Below, one piece after another: positions 22,085 through 32,073 of a stretch of 64,000 nucleotides of DNA. The notes under the pieces are model-generated. The model worked only from the letters and a program-made list of their open reading frames with translations. It was not told the origin of the DNA and ran no database searches. How positions within the stretch are numbered: position 1 is the first letter of the stretch; each line of letters opens with the position of its first letter. This DNA is from Chaetomium olivaceum. Lineage: Eukaryota; Ascomycota; Sordariomycetes; Sordariales; Chaetomiaceae. The position numbers and the translations under genes are program-made. Where the stretch lies: positions 62,001 to 126,000 of the forward strand of contig JAYWVB010000072.1 of the NCBI GenBank assembly GCA_039881045.1. The letters run 5' to 3'.

Positions 22085-23037
22085 ATGGGTCGCGTTTGTG
22101 CAGATTGTGGGCGCGACCTGCCCCAGACTTCATACACTTCCAATCAGTGGTCCAAGGGTTCGGGGCTGTCGCGATGCGCCGGCTGTGTTCACGGCCATTC
22201 TTTCGACACTCCTGCTGCTCAACAATCCGACAGCGGCCGGTACAATGAATCTCGTAATGCTAGCTTCACCGATGATGCTCTCGACAACCCTTTCGCATCG
22301 GGCGCCTTTCGTTGGGTTGCCAGGGGGGTTTACACCAGTGGCGCACGCTCTGGCCAGGCCTGCGTTCTGAAATGGTTCAAGACGGGTGTTGTCTTCGAAG
22401 AGGAATACTTTGCTCTGGATATCAAGGCAGTTGACAGAGCTCTGGAGATCGTGAACCGCTTCAACGAGCTGAATATTGTCAACAAGACCGTCAAGATCAA
22501 CGTGCCTGCCGTGTGGAGGTTCATCGGGCCGGCTTCCCGGGCCGGTCAGAGAGCACTGGTTGAGCCCTTCATTCAGAACTACAAAAAGTTCAACAGCAAC
22601 ACTGGTTGGAAGGACGACTGGGGCCCGTGGCCGCAGGTTATGCAGGCGCTGAGCCGTAGGTATAGCTCTAACCCTGATCACAACGACGTCTGACTGATCG
22701 CATTCCTCTGCGAATAGACTTTAGCTACCACGTCTCGGGCGGGAACTACGTGCTCTGCGACCTGCAGGGCGGCATCTACCAGTACGAGCTCGTCTTATCC
22801 GACCCGGTGATCCTCTCCAGCACCGGCGAGTACGGTGTCACCGATCTTGGCCGCGACGGCATCAGCTCCTTCTTCAGTGAACATGACTGCAACAAGTACT
22901 GCCGTCCCAACTGGACGAAGCCCGCGAATCCGCGCCGGCACTTCAAACCGGTCCCCGGCACAACCATGCTCCGCCGCACCGTGCCGACCGTCATGTCCCG
23001 GCCCGGAAACACTCGTGACCATAGGAACTACTATTGA
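22085..23037 (+). CDS. Alpha-kinase (MHCK/EF2K family) with N-terminal Cys cluster
   Basis: Atypical Ser/Thr protein kinase. Exons 22085-22655 and 22718-23037 join in phase 1 (GTAGGT donor, 62-nt intron) and give 296 residues. The first in-frame ATG is 22085. An N-terminal zinc-ribbon-like cluster (CADCGRDLP then CAGC) precedes the kinase domain. That domain has FRWVARGVYT, the ATP-binding Lys in CVLKWFK, VEPFIQNYKKFNSNTGW, the catalytic-site DLQGG and the family's zinc motif GVTDLGRDGISSFFSEHDCNKYC. All key alpha-kinase elements appear intact. Fungal alpha-kinases are often lineage-expanded; the substrate is unknown. The short Arg-rich tail after PNW has no recognisable domain. Confidence 0.88.
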
Positions 23038-23415
23038 CTTAGTGATGGAACGAGCACCGGCGGATCACGTCTCTGGGACACGTGGTGGGAGAATAGAGAG
23101 TGGTGTTTCCTATGAACAACGGCAACGACCCGCATTATTCAAATAGAAACTTTGGGCCGAGAAAAATGCTGTGATATATTCACCCGCAGACCCACTCCGG
23201 CGTTACCTATTCGAGAACCAACATACCTACATGTACATACATAAGTCCCTTGCTTCTGAAAACATTGTTTAGGCATCAACCCCCTTCCTGGCCTAGCGCA
23301 TCTAACTGGGCAAGTAAACCCGTTAGTCCAACGATAGTTCGGAGTTCACACCTCCCGGCGTTTTCAGTCCATAAAGCTGGTTATATTTACTTGTCTCGCT
23401 GCCACTCAATCACCA
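23038..23415. other. Short intergenic region
   Basis: The 3' end of the alpha-kinase gene and promoter of the next gene. ACATACCTACATGTACATACATAAG near 23221 is a dispersed-motif variant. No gene seen. Confidence 0.5.
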
Positions 23416-25158
23416 ATGTCAATAGTCAACATCATCTCCAAGTCTCCATTCCAAAAACAGTTTTTCATCAAATCATATCTTCCGGTACTATTTAGGATGG
23501 CAGGATCCCACGACGCAGACCCGGACTTCGGCACCAGAAAGGAGGACTGGCCTGAGCTCGACATTGATTCCGGCACAGAGGGATACGCCGAGGCTAACGA
23601 GCGCGCCGAAGCCGCTATGCTCGCGACTATCGACCGCTATATTCAAAAACGACATGCCCAGACAGCTCATGATGACATCCCACAGGCCCTCTGCGCTAAG
23701 GTCCAAAGCCACCCCGACCAGCTCGCAGAGGAAAGCACCGAGGCTGGGCCCACCGAAGCCGTTCCGTGCGCGCCTATCGTCCGCCCTATCCGGCGGCGAA
23801 CTTGGCAGTCTATTGGTAATACCATTCCGCAGGCCCTCTACGTCAAAGCCCGGTTGCACCAGGACCAGCTCACAGAGGAGGAACGCCGTCTCCTGTTCAG
23901 CCGTGGCGACCTCGTCGGCAAAGCCCTTGCTTATCCCGATTCTCTGACTGCCGATGAGACGCACCGGATCCTCCTCATGCGACCACCAGAAGTGGTGCGC
24001 GCCAACATCCTACGGGCTACCCCCGGGACACTCAGCACGCCCCGCGAGCTCTACGCCAAGGCAAAAGATGCGTTGGACCGCTGTCAGTTCCAGACAATTC
24101 TCAACGACCAAGAAATTGACCTGATAGCGCGTGACTTCTACACCATGGATGACCCGGGCTTCTCCTACGGAACAAGAATGATGGCTCTGAACACGCGGGG
24201 GACCGGGCAAGCCATGATGATGCTATCAGACCGGCTGGGATTTGACGTCCCCGTATTTCAGGCGGCTTCGATATGCCAGACACATCGGGGCCACCCGATA
24301 CCAGCCAAGTTTACCGCTCTCGTGCCACCACAGGATCCGCCAGAGCAGGAACAACAACCGATCGACACCGAGCCCATCATCAGCGCCATACGTTCTCTCC
24401 ACGAGCAACTCCAGCAGGGCACCGTATCAGAGGCGGAGGCTGCCGCCCGCAACGCAGAGTACCATGCCGCCCTCCGAGCAGCCAGGCCGGTCCAGTCCGG
24501 TTCTATCCATTTCCCCGGAACGATCCGACCCCCCACCGTCCCGGGCTTCCCACCACCAATGCCAACATCCCCGAGCACCTTTTGGCCTCCCATCCCCAAC
24601 CCCCCCTCACGCGAAGACCGATTCGGAGCCGGCCCCTGGCCACCCGTGGGCCCTTCGTCCAGCCCGATGGAAACTTTCCGCAATGACAAATACCTCGGGG
24701 GCTGGGACGTCGAGCGCGGGTGGTGCGGTCTCCCGGAAGAGCAGAAGGAGGCCTACCGCGCCCAGTCCGAGACCCTCCGCCTTGCGGCGTGGGCCGAGCA
24801 CGAGGCGGCTATGGCCGCAGGGACATCCATTCTTTGCATCCCTGCTGAGAAGGTGGACGAGAGAAACCGACGGCCGGGAGAGTCGCGGGCAGATTATTTT
24901 GCGAGGCGCGAGAAAGCGGGAGATCAGAGGTATCCTTTCGGGAACGCGAGAGAGAAGTATTTTGGGACACGGCGCATGCCCGGTATCATCACGGGACTCA
25001 AGATATTTCACGAGGAACTAGGGGTGGGGGTGGAGGTTTGGGAGGCGGAGGGACGGTGTCGTGCTCTGACGAAGGAAGAGAGGGATGTCTATGAGGGGAG
25101 GGCGACAGCGACTAATACCGCTGCCATGGCTGCGTATAAGGCAGGGAGGACCTTGTAG
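23416..25158 (+). CDS. Hypothetical protein, 580 residues
   Basis: A long single-exon frame with GC-rich third positions and acidic/proline-rich composition; I do not recognise the family. ATG at 23416 gives 580 residues. A second ATG at 23497 (MAGSHDADPDFG) has a better context and may be the true start. The N-terminal third has loosely repeated helical units of the form PQALxxKAxxHxDQLxEE (near residues 85-95 and 138-150, with decayed copies at LVGKALAYPDSLTADE and ELYAKAKDALDR). A central Pro-rich linker (350-420) separates these from a Trp/Arg-rich C-terminal part. The segment LPEEQKEAYRAQSETLRLAAW vaguely recalls an HMG-box helix. No signal peptide or membrane segment is seen. Confidence 0.65.
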   Translation: MSIVNIISKSPFQKQFFIKSYLPVLFRMAGSHDADPDFGTRKEDWPELDIDSGTEGYAEANERAEAAMLATIDRYIQKRHAQTAHDDIPQALCAKVQSHPDQLAEESTEAGPTEAVPCAPIVRPIRRRTWQSIGNTIPQALYVKARLHQDQLTEEERRLLFSRGDLVGKALAYPDSLTADETHRILLMRPPEVVRANILRATPGTLSTPRELYAKAKDALDRCQFQTILNDQEIDLIARDFYTMDDPGFSYGTRMMALNTRGTGQAMMMLSDRLGFDVPVFQAASICQTHRGHPIPAKFTALVPPQDPPEQEQQPIDTEPIISAIRSLHEQLQQGTVSEAEAAARNAEYHAALRAARPVQSGSIHFPGTIRPPTVPGFPPPMPTSPSTFWPPIPNPPSREDRFGAGPWPPVGPSSSPMETFRNDKYLGGWDVERGWCGLPEEQKEAYRAQSETLRLAAWAEHEAAMAAGTSILCIPAEKVDERNRRPGESRADYFARREKAGDQRYPFGNAREKYFGTRRMPGIITGLKIFHEELGVGVEVWEAEGRCRALTKEERDVYEGRATATNTAAMAAYKAGRTL

Positions 25159-26706
25159 ATCTTAGTCTTCATATCATGGGTAGGCTCAAGCAGCAACAAG
25201 ACCAGACCGTACCTGGTTAACCCTACTCCATGCTACCCAGCTTGAGAAAGCACGTGCTAACGAATTTGAAGGTTATGTGGGTGTTCTAATCGACGAAATT
25301 ATATTAGGCGAATATGTGAACCTCGTAGAGGTTGGCTTTGGTGGTAAAGCGGAACGGGGCCGGCGCGCCGAGACCGACCGTCGATACCGCTCAGACCGCC
25401 ATCGACTTATGCCGTCATGAAGCGGCTGATAATGTTCAGCTCGAGGACGTGTTCTGCGGCTTAGATGTCGTTGACCTCGTGCTTGGCCACATCCGATTTA
25501 AGCTCGTAGTCCTAGTCGAGTCAGACGGCACAACAGCATCATCATCACAATACTCACCTCTTAGACGGTCCGGGTATATCGGGGCCAAGGCCACCGAGTT
25601 CTACGAAGCCTGCCTGCATACCTGCCAGGTACCTGCCAACCAACAAGCTCGGGTAGACCCACCATCTGCCAGACTCGTAGACGCATTTTCCACCAACTAT
25701 CCGGCCGCGGACAAACGAAGTTTGCCTTGATGGTCTTCTGCCGTTTCCGAACCCGGCTACATTTGCGCGGCAGCCCCTCCCACACAACAGACATGCGTTT
25801 ACCGTGGCAGAAGGCAGCAAAGAACCGAGAGAGGTTTCTCTACGTCACTGTCGCAAAACGCAAAGTTGACTAGGCCCGGTGCTTTGCGGCCTGCGTAGCC
25901 TGATCACTTCCTTCCCTATTCGGCCCTTCGTTGCGTTCCCTGCCGTGACCATTTCTCGGTTCAACGAACTGGTCCTGCGCGTAGCCGGTCAAGCGAGCGT
26001 GTCCCGGAAGGTAAACCGTAGGAGTCTGCCTAGGCCGCAAAATGTGAGGCTAAATGATTAGTTCAAAGCAAACAGCTGGGCTGCCACGTATCTTGACGAA
26101 TCAAATATCAAGATCGTCTGCTCGTCGCTCAGACACAAACCAACAGCTTTGCTTCGCCCGACATGGGTAACCCGGCACGGAGGTGAGGCTGGGGCTCTGC
26201 TCGTGCCGTGGCCAGATGCTGTCGTGCTCGCCAAGTGCGCTTATCCTGTCCACGCCAGAGAAAAGCTTCGTACTACACGGCAGGATGCCCAGGCGTTGTA
26301 TGGGCAACAATTAACTCAGGCCGAGCTCCCCGCCGGGAGGGCCATTGCAGGAGAAGGCGGCCAATCCGGGATGGCCGAGTCTGCCCGATACGACCATGAG
26401 CAACGGCATACTGGGCCCCATGCGGCCGTTTTCTGCAGCCCGCCGAGTTGGGCGGCTGGGGCTGCTTGTTGGGTCGGCGAGCTCATTTGCAAGCAGGTCT
26501 GGTCAAGTCTATGACCTGGTGCTATTCTTGTCAGCAAAGTTCACGACCTATTTGATAAATTTCCGGGCTCTGTTCATCATACGTACTTCCAAGACCTCAT
26601 TGTGTTCTGCAACCCCTCTACCCAGTGTTCTGTCTCCCCTTGTGGAGGATCTGACAAGCCGAACACCAAGCCAGCCGCTACATCTCCAACTTCCGCACTA
26701 GCAACC
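25159..26706. other. Gene-poor region
   Basis: About 1.5 kb. Frames at 25332-25730, 26149-26514 and on the minus strand overlap one another and lack consistent codon bias. It may hold decayed sequence. No gene supported. Confidence 0.4.
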
Positions 26707-27198
26707 ATGTCATCGGCCTATTACCCCGACGAGAGTGGCTGGACTTGCTACACCGACGATAACGGCCAGCCCCAGCACCTCTTCGACGCGGCGGGCGATC
26801 GCGTTCCGTACGCCGAGGTCGCCCCACCGGCCTCCGGATCCAACTCAGACGGCGAGAAGTCGGACAAGTCAGCCGGTTCCAAGCGCTCCGGCGCCTCCAA
26901 GCACTCGAAAGCCTCCGAGCGCTCCGGTTCCTCCAAAAAGTCGAAGGCCTCCACGGTCGATAGCGGCATGAGCAGCAACACCCCCGCGACGGTTGGGTGG
27001 GAGTGCGATTGGTGCCGAACCATCAACTACACGGATCATCAGATGATTCCCTTCATGGACCCGTTGCGGGATCAGAACGGGAACATCCTCTATGACCAAC
27101 AGGGAAACGTCGATTTTGGCGAATACCCGTTTATCGGTTGTAGTGGCTGCGATGGTCGATGCACTCCTGCTTGCACGCCTATCGTGGATCCTTTGTGA
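26707..27198 (+). CDS. Small Cys-rich protein with Ser/Lys repeat tract
   Basis: A 163-residue single-exon protein starting at ATG 26707 in an ACC-ATG context. It begins with a Trp/Tyr-rich segment (YYPDESGWTCYTDDNGQPQH), followed by a Ser/Lys/Gly tract built from SK, SG and AS repeats (residues about 55-90). The C-terminal 60 residues hold a zinc-ribbon-like set of cysteines: CDWC, then CSGCDGRCTPAC about 40 residues later. The spacing suggests one or two bound zinc ions; this is inference. No family recognised. No signal peptide, so it is probably intracellular. Confidence 0.6.
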   Translation: MSSAYYPDESGWTCYTDDNGQPQHLFDAAGDRVPYAEVAPPASGSNSDGEKSDKSAGSKRSGASKHSKASERSGSSKKSKASTVDSGMSSNTPATVGWECDWCRTINYTDHQMIPFMDPLRDQNGNILYDQQGNVDFGEYPFIGCSGCDGRCTPACTPIVDPL

Positions 27199-27714
27199 CA
27201 AGGCCATGACAGGTAGAAGGGAGACGACCGGCGGTGCGAAAGGTTTGGTTCGGGGGGGGGGAGGTGGGGGGGACGCTGAAGGGCCGAGTCATTGGATACC
27301 GTGCTGGTACCTTTTGTGTAGCACCTTTTGTCGAGAAGCGTCGAGGAGTGCCAGGTGTTGAGGCGAGCGAACCGCCGCAGCTGCGTCAATGATCTTTGCT
27401 TTTTGTCTTTTGCTTTTTCTCATCCCGCTTGGCCGACTGAATAGCTCGTCATTATCGATGGTATAATCTTGTTGTACGGCCGGTTCAGATTAGTAGCCGA
27501 GGTAGTGTTGCACTGCGTCAGCGTCCTGTGGGGACTACGTGTATCCGAAGCTTTGCTGCTACGTCCAAGACTCCGCATCGTCCTTTAACGTTTCCTCGTT
27601 TTCAACAATCCTTCACTTATTCCACCCGCAGGCTGCACTAGGCCCTCACGACTTCGCAAGATGGAATAAGTCGGCCCCTGTTTCAGTAAGTGAATTAGCA
27701 CGGATCTGAGGATG
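27199..27714. other. Intergenic region, no gene seen
   Basis: Starts with a G9 run near 27252 and continues as mixed low-bias DNA. No coding frame or RNA gene is supported. Confidence 0.4.
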
Positions 27715-28149
27715 TTAATGATGGGGAACGTTGTTATTACATTTGACATTCTTGTTGAACTCGGTGCTTCTATATGTTTCGTCGGCAATGGCGATGTTCT
27801 TGTTGAGCTCTGTGTTCTTGGCTGTTTCGTCGGCGAGTTTCTTCTCCTCCCAATATTGCCTGATGTTCGCTTGCCGGATTGCTAGCCAGGTCTCTTCCGT
27901 CATGCCGGGAGGTATCCGAACTCCATTTCTCCCATTCTGAAGACGCAAAGTCTGGTCTTTGTTGGCTTGGCCGCTAGTAGCGGCGTCCTTGTTGAGCTTT
28001 GTGTTTCCGGCGGTTTGGTCACCGGGCGTTTCACCCTCCCGGTATTGCCTGTCGCGCGCTTGTCGGGAGGGGACCGGAACCTCCTTTCTCTCACTCGAGG
28101 GATGGGGAGTCCGGTCGTTGTTGGATTGATCGCCAGCAGTGGTGTCCAT
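27715..28149 (-). CDS. Hypothetical small Asn/Lys-rich protein
   Basis: A 144-residue frame with ATG at 28149. It has two related segments, NTKLNKDAATSGQANKDQT and NTELNKNIAIADETYRSTE, suggesting an internal duplication. It is highly polar and probably disordered or helical. It ends 167 bp from the left inverted repeat of the MULE, so it could be cargo, a captured fragment or an unrelated orphan. Function unknown; reality as a gene is uncertain. Confidence 0.4.
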   Translation of the reverse strand: MDTTAGDQSNNDRTPHPSSERKEVPVPSRQARDRQYREGETPGDQTAGNTKLNKDAATSGQANKDQTLRLQNGRNGVRIPPGMTEETWLAIRQANIRQYWEEKKLADETAKNTELNKNIAIADETYRSTEFNKNVKCNNNVPHH

Positions 28150-28315
28150 AGCAAAGAAGAAGAAGAGAAAAAAGGAAAAAGGGTTGCTTCGTTATGATTA
28201 GCGAGAGTAGCCCGGATGTCAAAACGTGGAGATGGTGATGACTGGGTTGGTTGTGAGATGATGAACAAACAGGGGAGCAAGGGAGAAAGATCACCCGATC
28301 CTTATGGACGAAGTC

Positions 28316-28455
28316 GGCTCCCACTAACTAACTAGTTAGTTAGGTGCGCGGGTCCGCGCGGATTACGTAATTCCAAATGCTGATGTAATCGCTAAATAAC
28401 TATGCATCTAGTTAGTTAACTAACAGAACAGTGCCCCGCGCCTCCATCAACGCCA
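28316..28455 (+). repeat. MULE left terminal inverted repeat
   Basis: Pairs with the reverse complement of 29527-29616: GGCTCCCACTA, then AGGTGCGCGGGTCCGCG, GGATTACGTAATTC, ATGCATCTA and AACAGAACAGTGCCCC. It is about 50 bases longer than the right copy because of inserts that include the palindromic CTAACTAACTAGTTAGTTAG (28324-28343) and a related CTAGTTAGTTAACTAAC (28408-28424). Confidence 0.8.
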
Positions 28456-28468
28456 TCGCCAGAACTAA

Positions 28469-29470
28469 TTACAATACATCTGAATACCGCAGAGGGCATG
28501 CCCTTGAGGTCCTTATATGGCCAACTGCATGGCACTTCGTACACTTGCTTGGAGCCCGACGGGGCTCAAGTGCCTGGACCTGGGCCTCAACTGCCTCAAA
28601 CTGACTCGGCTCCCGCTTTGTACTTGATTTGGGGAGTGAGCTTTGAGCCCGAATTGGCTCAATGCGCTGGCGAGGCTCAAGGAGTAGCTGTGGGGTTCCC
28701 TTGCGCTTTAAATGCCAATGTGAGTGGAAGTGGTTGAGAAGAAGAGGCTCGCCTTGGAGAGCATCAAGTGCATGCGAGCATGGGAGCCCGTAGACACGAG
28801 TAAAAGTACCTGTGCAAGTCGGATTGCCTTCTAAGCCTCGAAGAGGTTGAATGTCGATCTCCTCAAGTATGACTTGAGGAGGGCGTGGATCCCTTCTACT
28901 CGTGAGGTAGCTGTATTGCCAAAATGAGTCGACTGGTCGACCCAAGCGCGTACAAGCTTCTCTTGAATGGGATAAGCCACGTGGTCTTGATATACCCGGC
29001 CTCGTTGGGGTGTTCAACAGCGTATTTCTGTTGAAATTGTGCAAGCCGGTTGGCATACTCTTCTTCTGTTGGCGAACTAATGATCGAATGCCAAGAGTCG
29101 TAGAATTCTTTCCACTTCTCAGCCTCCGGGAATGCTGGTTGGCATCGGGCAAGGACTGCCTTGTTCGCATGCCAGATGCAGATGAGCGTTGCAGCAGAAG
29201 GGAAGAGCGCTGAAGCTGCATTCATGGCTGCAAGGCAGCGGTCCGTAAGAATTACAGATGGGAGAGTAGTATTGCATTGCTCGTACAGTGACTTTAACTG
29301 CTCGAGAGCCCAAGTGTAGTCTTCCTCTGTCTCGCCGCTCAGGAATGCAAATGCAATACAGAAAGACCGTTGTGCTGCATCAACGCCAATCATATCAAGG
29401 AGAGGCATGCCGTACTTATTCGTCTTGTATGTACAGTCAAGAAGTAGTAGCTCAGGGTAAAAGAGGTGGC
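28469..29470 (-). pseudogene. MULE transposase fragment (frameshifted, N-terminally deleted)
   Basis: Remnant of a Mutator-family transposase. Reading minus from about 29470, LLLLDCTYKTNKYGMPLL holds the first catalytic Asp of the MULE domain (PF10551). DRCLAAMNA, with the second Asp, follows, then LICIWHANKAVLARC. This frame runs to 28896, but homology moves by one base near 28957-28966 into another frame (EACTRLGRPVDSFWQYSYLTSR), which continues to 28469. That frame carries a SWIM-like region (GLPCSHALDAL) and a C-terminal zinc knuckle (CTKCHAVGHIRTSRAC). The N-terminal DNA-binding half is missing; a GGTGGAGGTA-type repeat lies where it should be. Confidence 0.85.
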
Positions 29471-29475
29471 CATCG

Positions 29476-29545
29476 CGGCGGCGGCGGTATCGGTGGTGGA
29501 GGTAGAGGTGGAGGTGGAAGTGGTGTTGGCGTTGATGGAGGCGCG
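29476..29545 (+). repeat. GGT/GGC/GGA trinucleotide-like repeat in MULE
   Basis: A run of ggcggcggcggt...ggtggtggaggtagaggtggaggtgg joins the truncated transposase to the right inverted repeat. It replaces the missing N-terminal coding DNA. Confidence 0.6.
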
Positions 29546-29616
29546 GGGCACTGTTCTGTTAGATGCATATGAATTACGTAATCCACGCGGACCCGCGCAC
29601 CTAACTAGTGGGAGCC
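29527..29616 (-). repeat. MULE right terminal inverted repeat
   Basis: A 90-bp repeat that is the reverse complement of the left repeat apart from its inserts. The outer end reads CTAACTAGTGGGAGCC. Confidence 0.8.
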
Positions 29617-30339
29617 ATGTGGCTCTCCCTTCAAGCGCGCGCTTACACTAAAGGGTCCCGAAGGCCCACTCAGCCTTGTGGCCTCGAGGTAAACTTACAT
29701 GGGCAACCTCAGACCCTCTAGCATTTTGCGACGCACTGTGTGATAGCCGCCGGAATCCGAACAGCGGCGGCTGCAGCATCATATTGCGGGAGTCGAGACC
29801 GCCTGCCATGCTCCGATGTAACCCAAACAACCCCATATCGCTATGCATTTAGCGATTTGCACCGTGGTCACTGCCGGGAACATCACAATGGAACTCGAGA
29901 TGGGTCAAGGTTAGGTACCTATGCTATGGTGGCCTCTGTGGTGCGCCCTGACTGGCTATGTATCCGCTAAAGAAGCATCTTCCCAAACTATCCCGGTGCT
30001 CAGTCTGAAATCAGCTGGCGGGGAGCGCTTACAAGAGTGCGCTCCAAGGATACAAGCGAGCATCCGTATCTTATAAGAAGCGGTTGAGATCCTCATTAAC
30101 AGCGCAGCTTGGGCACTCGCACCATCTTTCTCTTCCATACAAGTTGTTCCACCTTTTCCATATTACTGCACTCAGCCACCCCCGAAACAATCTCAATCTT
30201 CTTCATCATTTATTATCCTGTTTACCAAACGCTCCGGTATCGGCCACGTAGCTTGTGACGTAGGACGCCTCGCCCTCGTAGCAAGCTCCGACCGCGCTTA
30301 TATTTGATTCCCACTTCAAGATCCTTCTTAGCCACTAGA
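29617..30339. other. Intergenic region, no gene seen
   Basis: Between the MULE and the HEXXH gene. Short frames only. CATC- and CTTTCTC-type pyrimidine-rich leader sequence precedes the gene at 30340. Confidence 0.4.
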
Positions 30340-31199
30340 ATGCCGAGACTGGAAAGGGTGGAGCCAGCCGAACCCATTGATCTAGGCGGCATGGGCGGTT
30401 TAAGCATCAATGTCCGGGAGAAGAGTGCCGACGGTGCGACTGCGTCTGTTACTGCTATGGCCGCAAATTCTTGGACATATACCACCGTGAGTGACCAACG
30501 CCCAAGAACTAGCAAGCCACGGCTATTCCTGACTATCCTCATGTACAGCTCGCATCAGCCATCAACATCGGCCTCCAGATACTTGAAAGTGGCATGGACC
30601 GAGCCGTCTTGGCCAATCTGGGTAGATCAGTGGTCGAAGAGTGGGCGCAGACGGGGCGGTACATGTTCGGCGGAAACAGCGCGTACATGGAAGCCTACGT
30701 CGACCAGTACCTCGATACCACAAGAAGCGACTTCACGCTAGTCACCGTCGACAACATTGGGACACTGCATATTATTGCAGAGGCTAGGCGGTCGCCTGGC
30801 AGGAGCTGGAATGGCGACCTAAGCGCGTACCAACCCAAGCTGGCGGGCGGCATGTACTTCAATCGCCCGGTGAGCCCTCAAAGTCCTATTCTCTGTTTAT
30901 CTGCCAGTCAAGAGGACTAATCGTTATAGCTCGTCTCGGCTATGACGAGGGCCGCGGACGCCTTGTTCGCAGCGCGCCCAGACAGCATCGAGGCCAGGAG
31001 ATTGAGCGTTCGCCATAAAACGTACCAATTCATGTTCGCCACAGCCACGGCTCACGAGCTCACACATCTCTTCGTCGCATACCTTGCTCAAGGAGAACCG
31101 GACCTGATGGAGAGTTTTACACCACCGAATGTTAGCTATCTTAATTATGGGAGAGCAGGGACCGACAGCGAAATTGCACCATACCCCTTCCTCCTTTAG
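30340..31199 (+). CDS. Putative small HEXXH (zincin-like) protein
   Basis: Three exons (30340-30486, 30549-30869, 30930-31199) join in phase 0 with GTGAGT/GTGAGC donors, giving 245 residues. I do not recognise a named family. The third exon contains TATAHELTHLFVAYL, an HEXXH zinc-binding helix with suitable hydrophobic flanks. A metalloprotease-like fold is plausible, but the third metal ligand is not identifiable. The first two exons hold a helix (INIGLQILESGMDRAVLANL) and the block FTLVTVDNIGTLHIIAEARR. No signal peptide. The frame stops at 31199. A further 3' exon is possible: the frame near 31330-31497 (GRLLMRARNEPLNFVTYNVPG) looks protein-like but could not be joined cleanly. Confidence 0.6.
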
Positions 31200-32073
31200 G
31201 CTCGGCTTCCCAGCCCCCGACCCTTGAAGTCAAATATGCTAATTTGGGAGCATCACAGGGTTCCAGTTCCCGTTCCCGGTGCAACGCAATGGCCGCACAG
31301 GCGCGCAGCGAAGACAATTGGGCATGGTCGTGCTTGGGGGCTCACAGCCGGCGGCCCCTCAGCCGCTGGGCCGTCTGCTGATGCGCGCTCGCAACGAGCC
31401 GTTGAACTTTGTGACGTACAACGTCCCAGGTTCCGAGCTGCGTCAGGTTGCCATTTTCCCAAGGCGTATCCGCCGTGCTCAGATGGTTGCGGCCTAAAAA
31501 TCGATGAATTTGTGCAGGGTGCTTGGCGGCGTGTAAGATATCCTACGTGTTGAAGTCAGCAAAGTTTTCGGGTTGCTAACTATGTTATCTTGTCTTTGAA
31601 TTATAGTCCAGCTTATGTGTGGTATTTGCTGTGGTGTGTGTTAGGAATGCGAATAAGATCATGTATTGATTGACTATTTAGCCCATAAGTAACATGTCAT
31701 GACGCAGCTGCTAGTAGAACGAAGGAATGAGAAGGGAAAGAAGAGGAAAAGAGCAGAAGGGAAAAGAGGAAGAGGGGAGGAGTGAAACAAGGAGAGAATT
31801 AAAGGGTGCGTTAGGATAGTGGAGCGCCAGGTTCAAGCTCCTTGTCGACACTGAGGTCGAATCCACCTTTCTCCACGCATGCAGATATATTACACACGGT
31901 CCCCGGCACTCCAGCGAAAAGACGAAGCACCGGAAAGCAGAGAAAGCTTGTTGTTGTGCTGTCGAGAAATAAGCAGCGGCCTGCCTCACAAGCACCCGCA
32001 CAGCAGTAACACCAAGATAAACTTGCATTGCCTCAACGTCCACCCGACCGAACCATCAAGCGCTTAATCATCG
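31200..32073. other. Convergent intergenic region with polypurine run
   Basis: Contains a possible extra 3' exon of the HEXXH gene (31330-31497) and a 90-nt A/G-rich run at 31716-31806. No separate gene supported. Confidence 0.45.

Larger units (their letters stand above)
28316..29616 (-). mobile_element. Decayed Mutator-like (MULE) DNA transposon
   Basis: A 1.3-kb element bounded by long imperfect terminal inverted repeats (left 28316-28455, right 29527-29616). It contains a truncated minus-strand MULE transposase. No clear 8-11 bp target-site duplication is visible: the ten flanking bases are GGACGAAGTC on the left and ATGTGGCTCT on the right. Loss of the transposase N-terminus and a frameshift mean it is non-autonomous. 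Confidence 0.8.

Noticed and set aside
25332..26514. Two open frames between the 580-residue gene and the Cys-rich gene
   Set aside because: They overlap antisense frames of similar length and show no conserved motif.
28306..29626. Target-site duplication of the MULE
   Set aside because: The bases next to the inverted repeats do not match; ends may be eroded or misplaced by a few bases.
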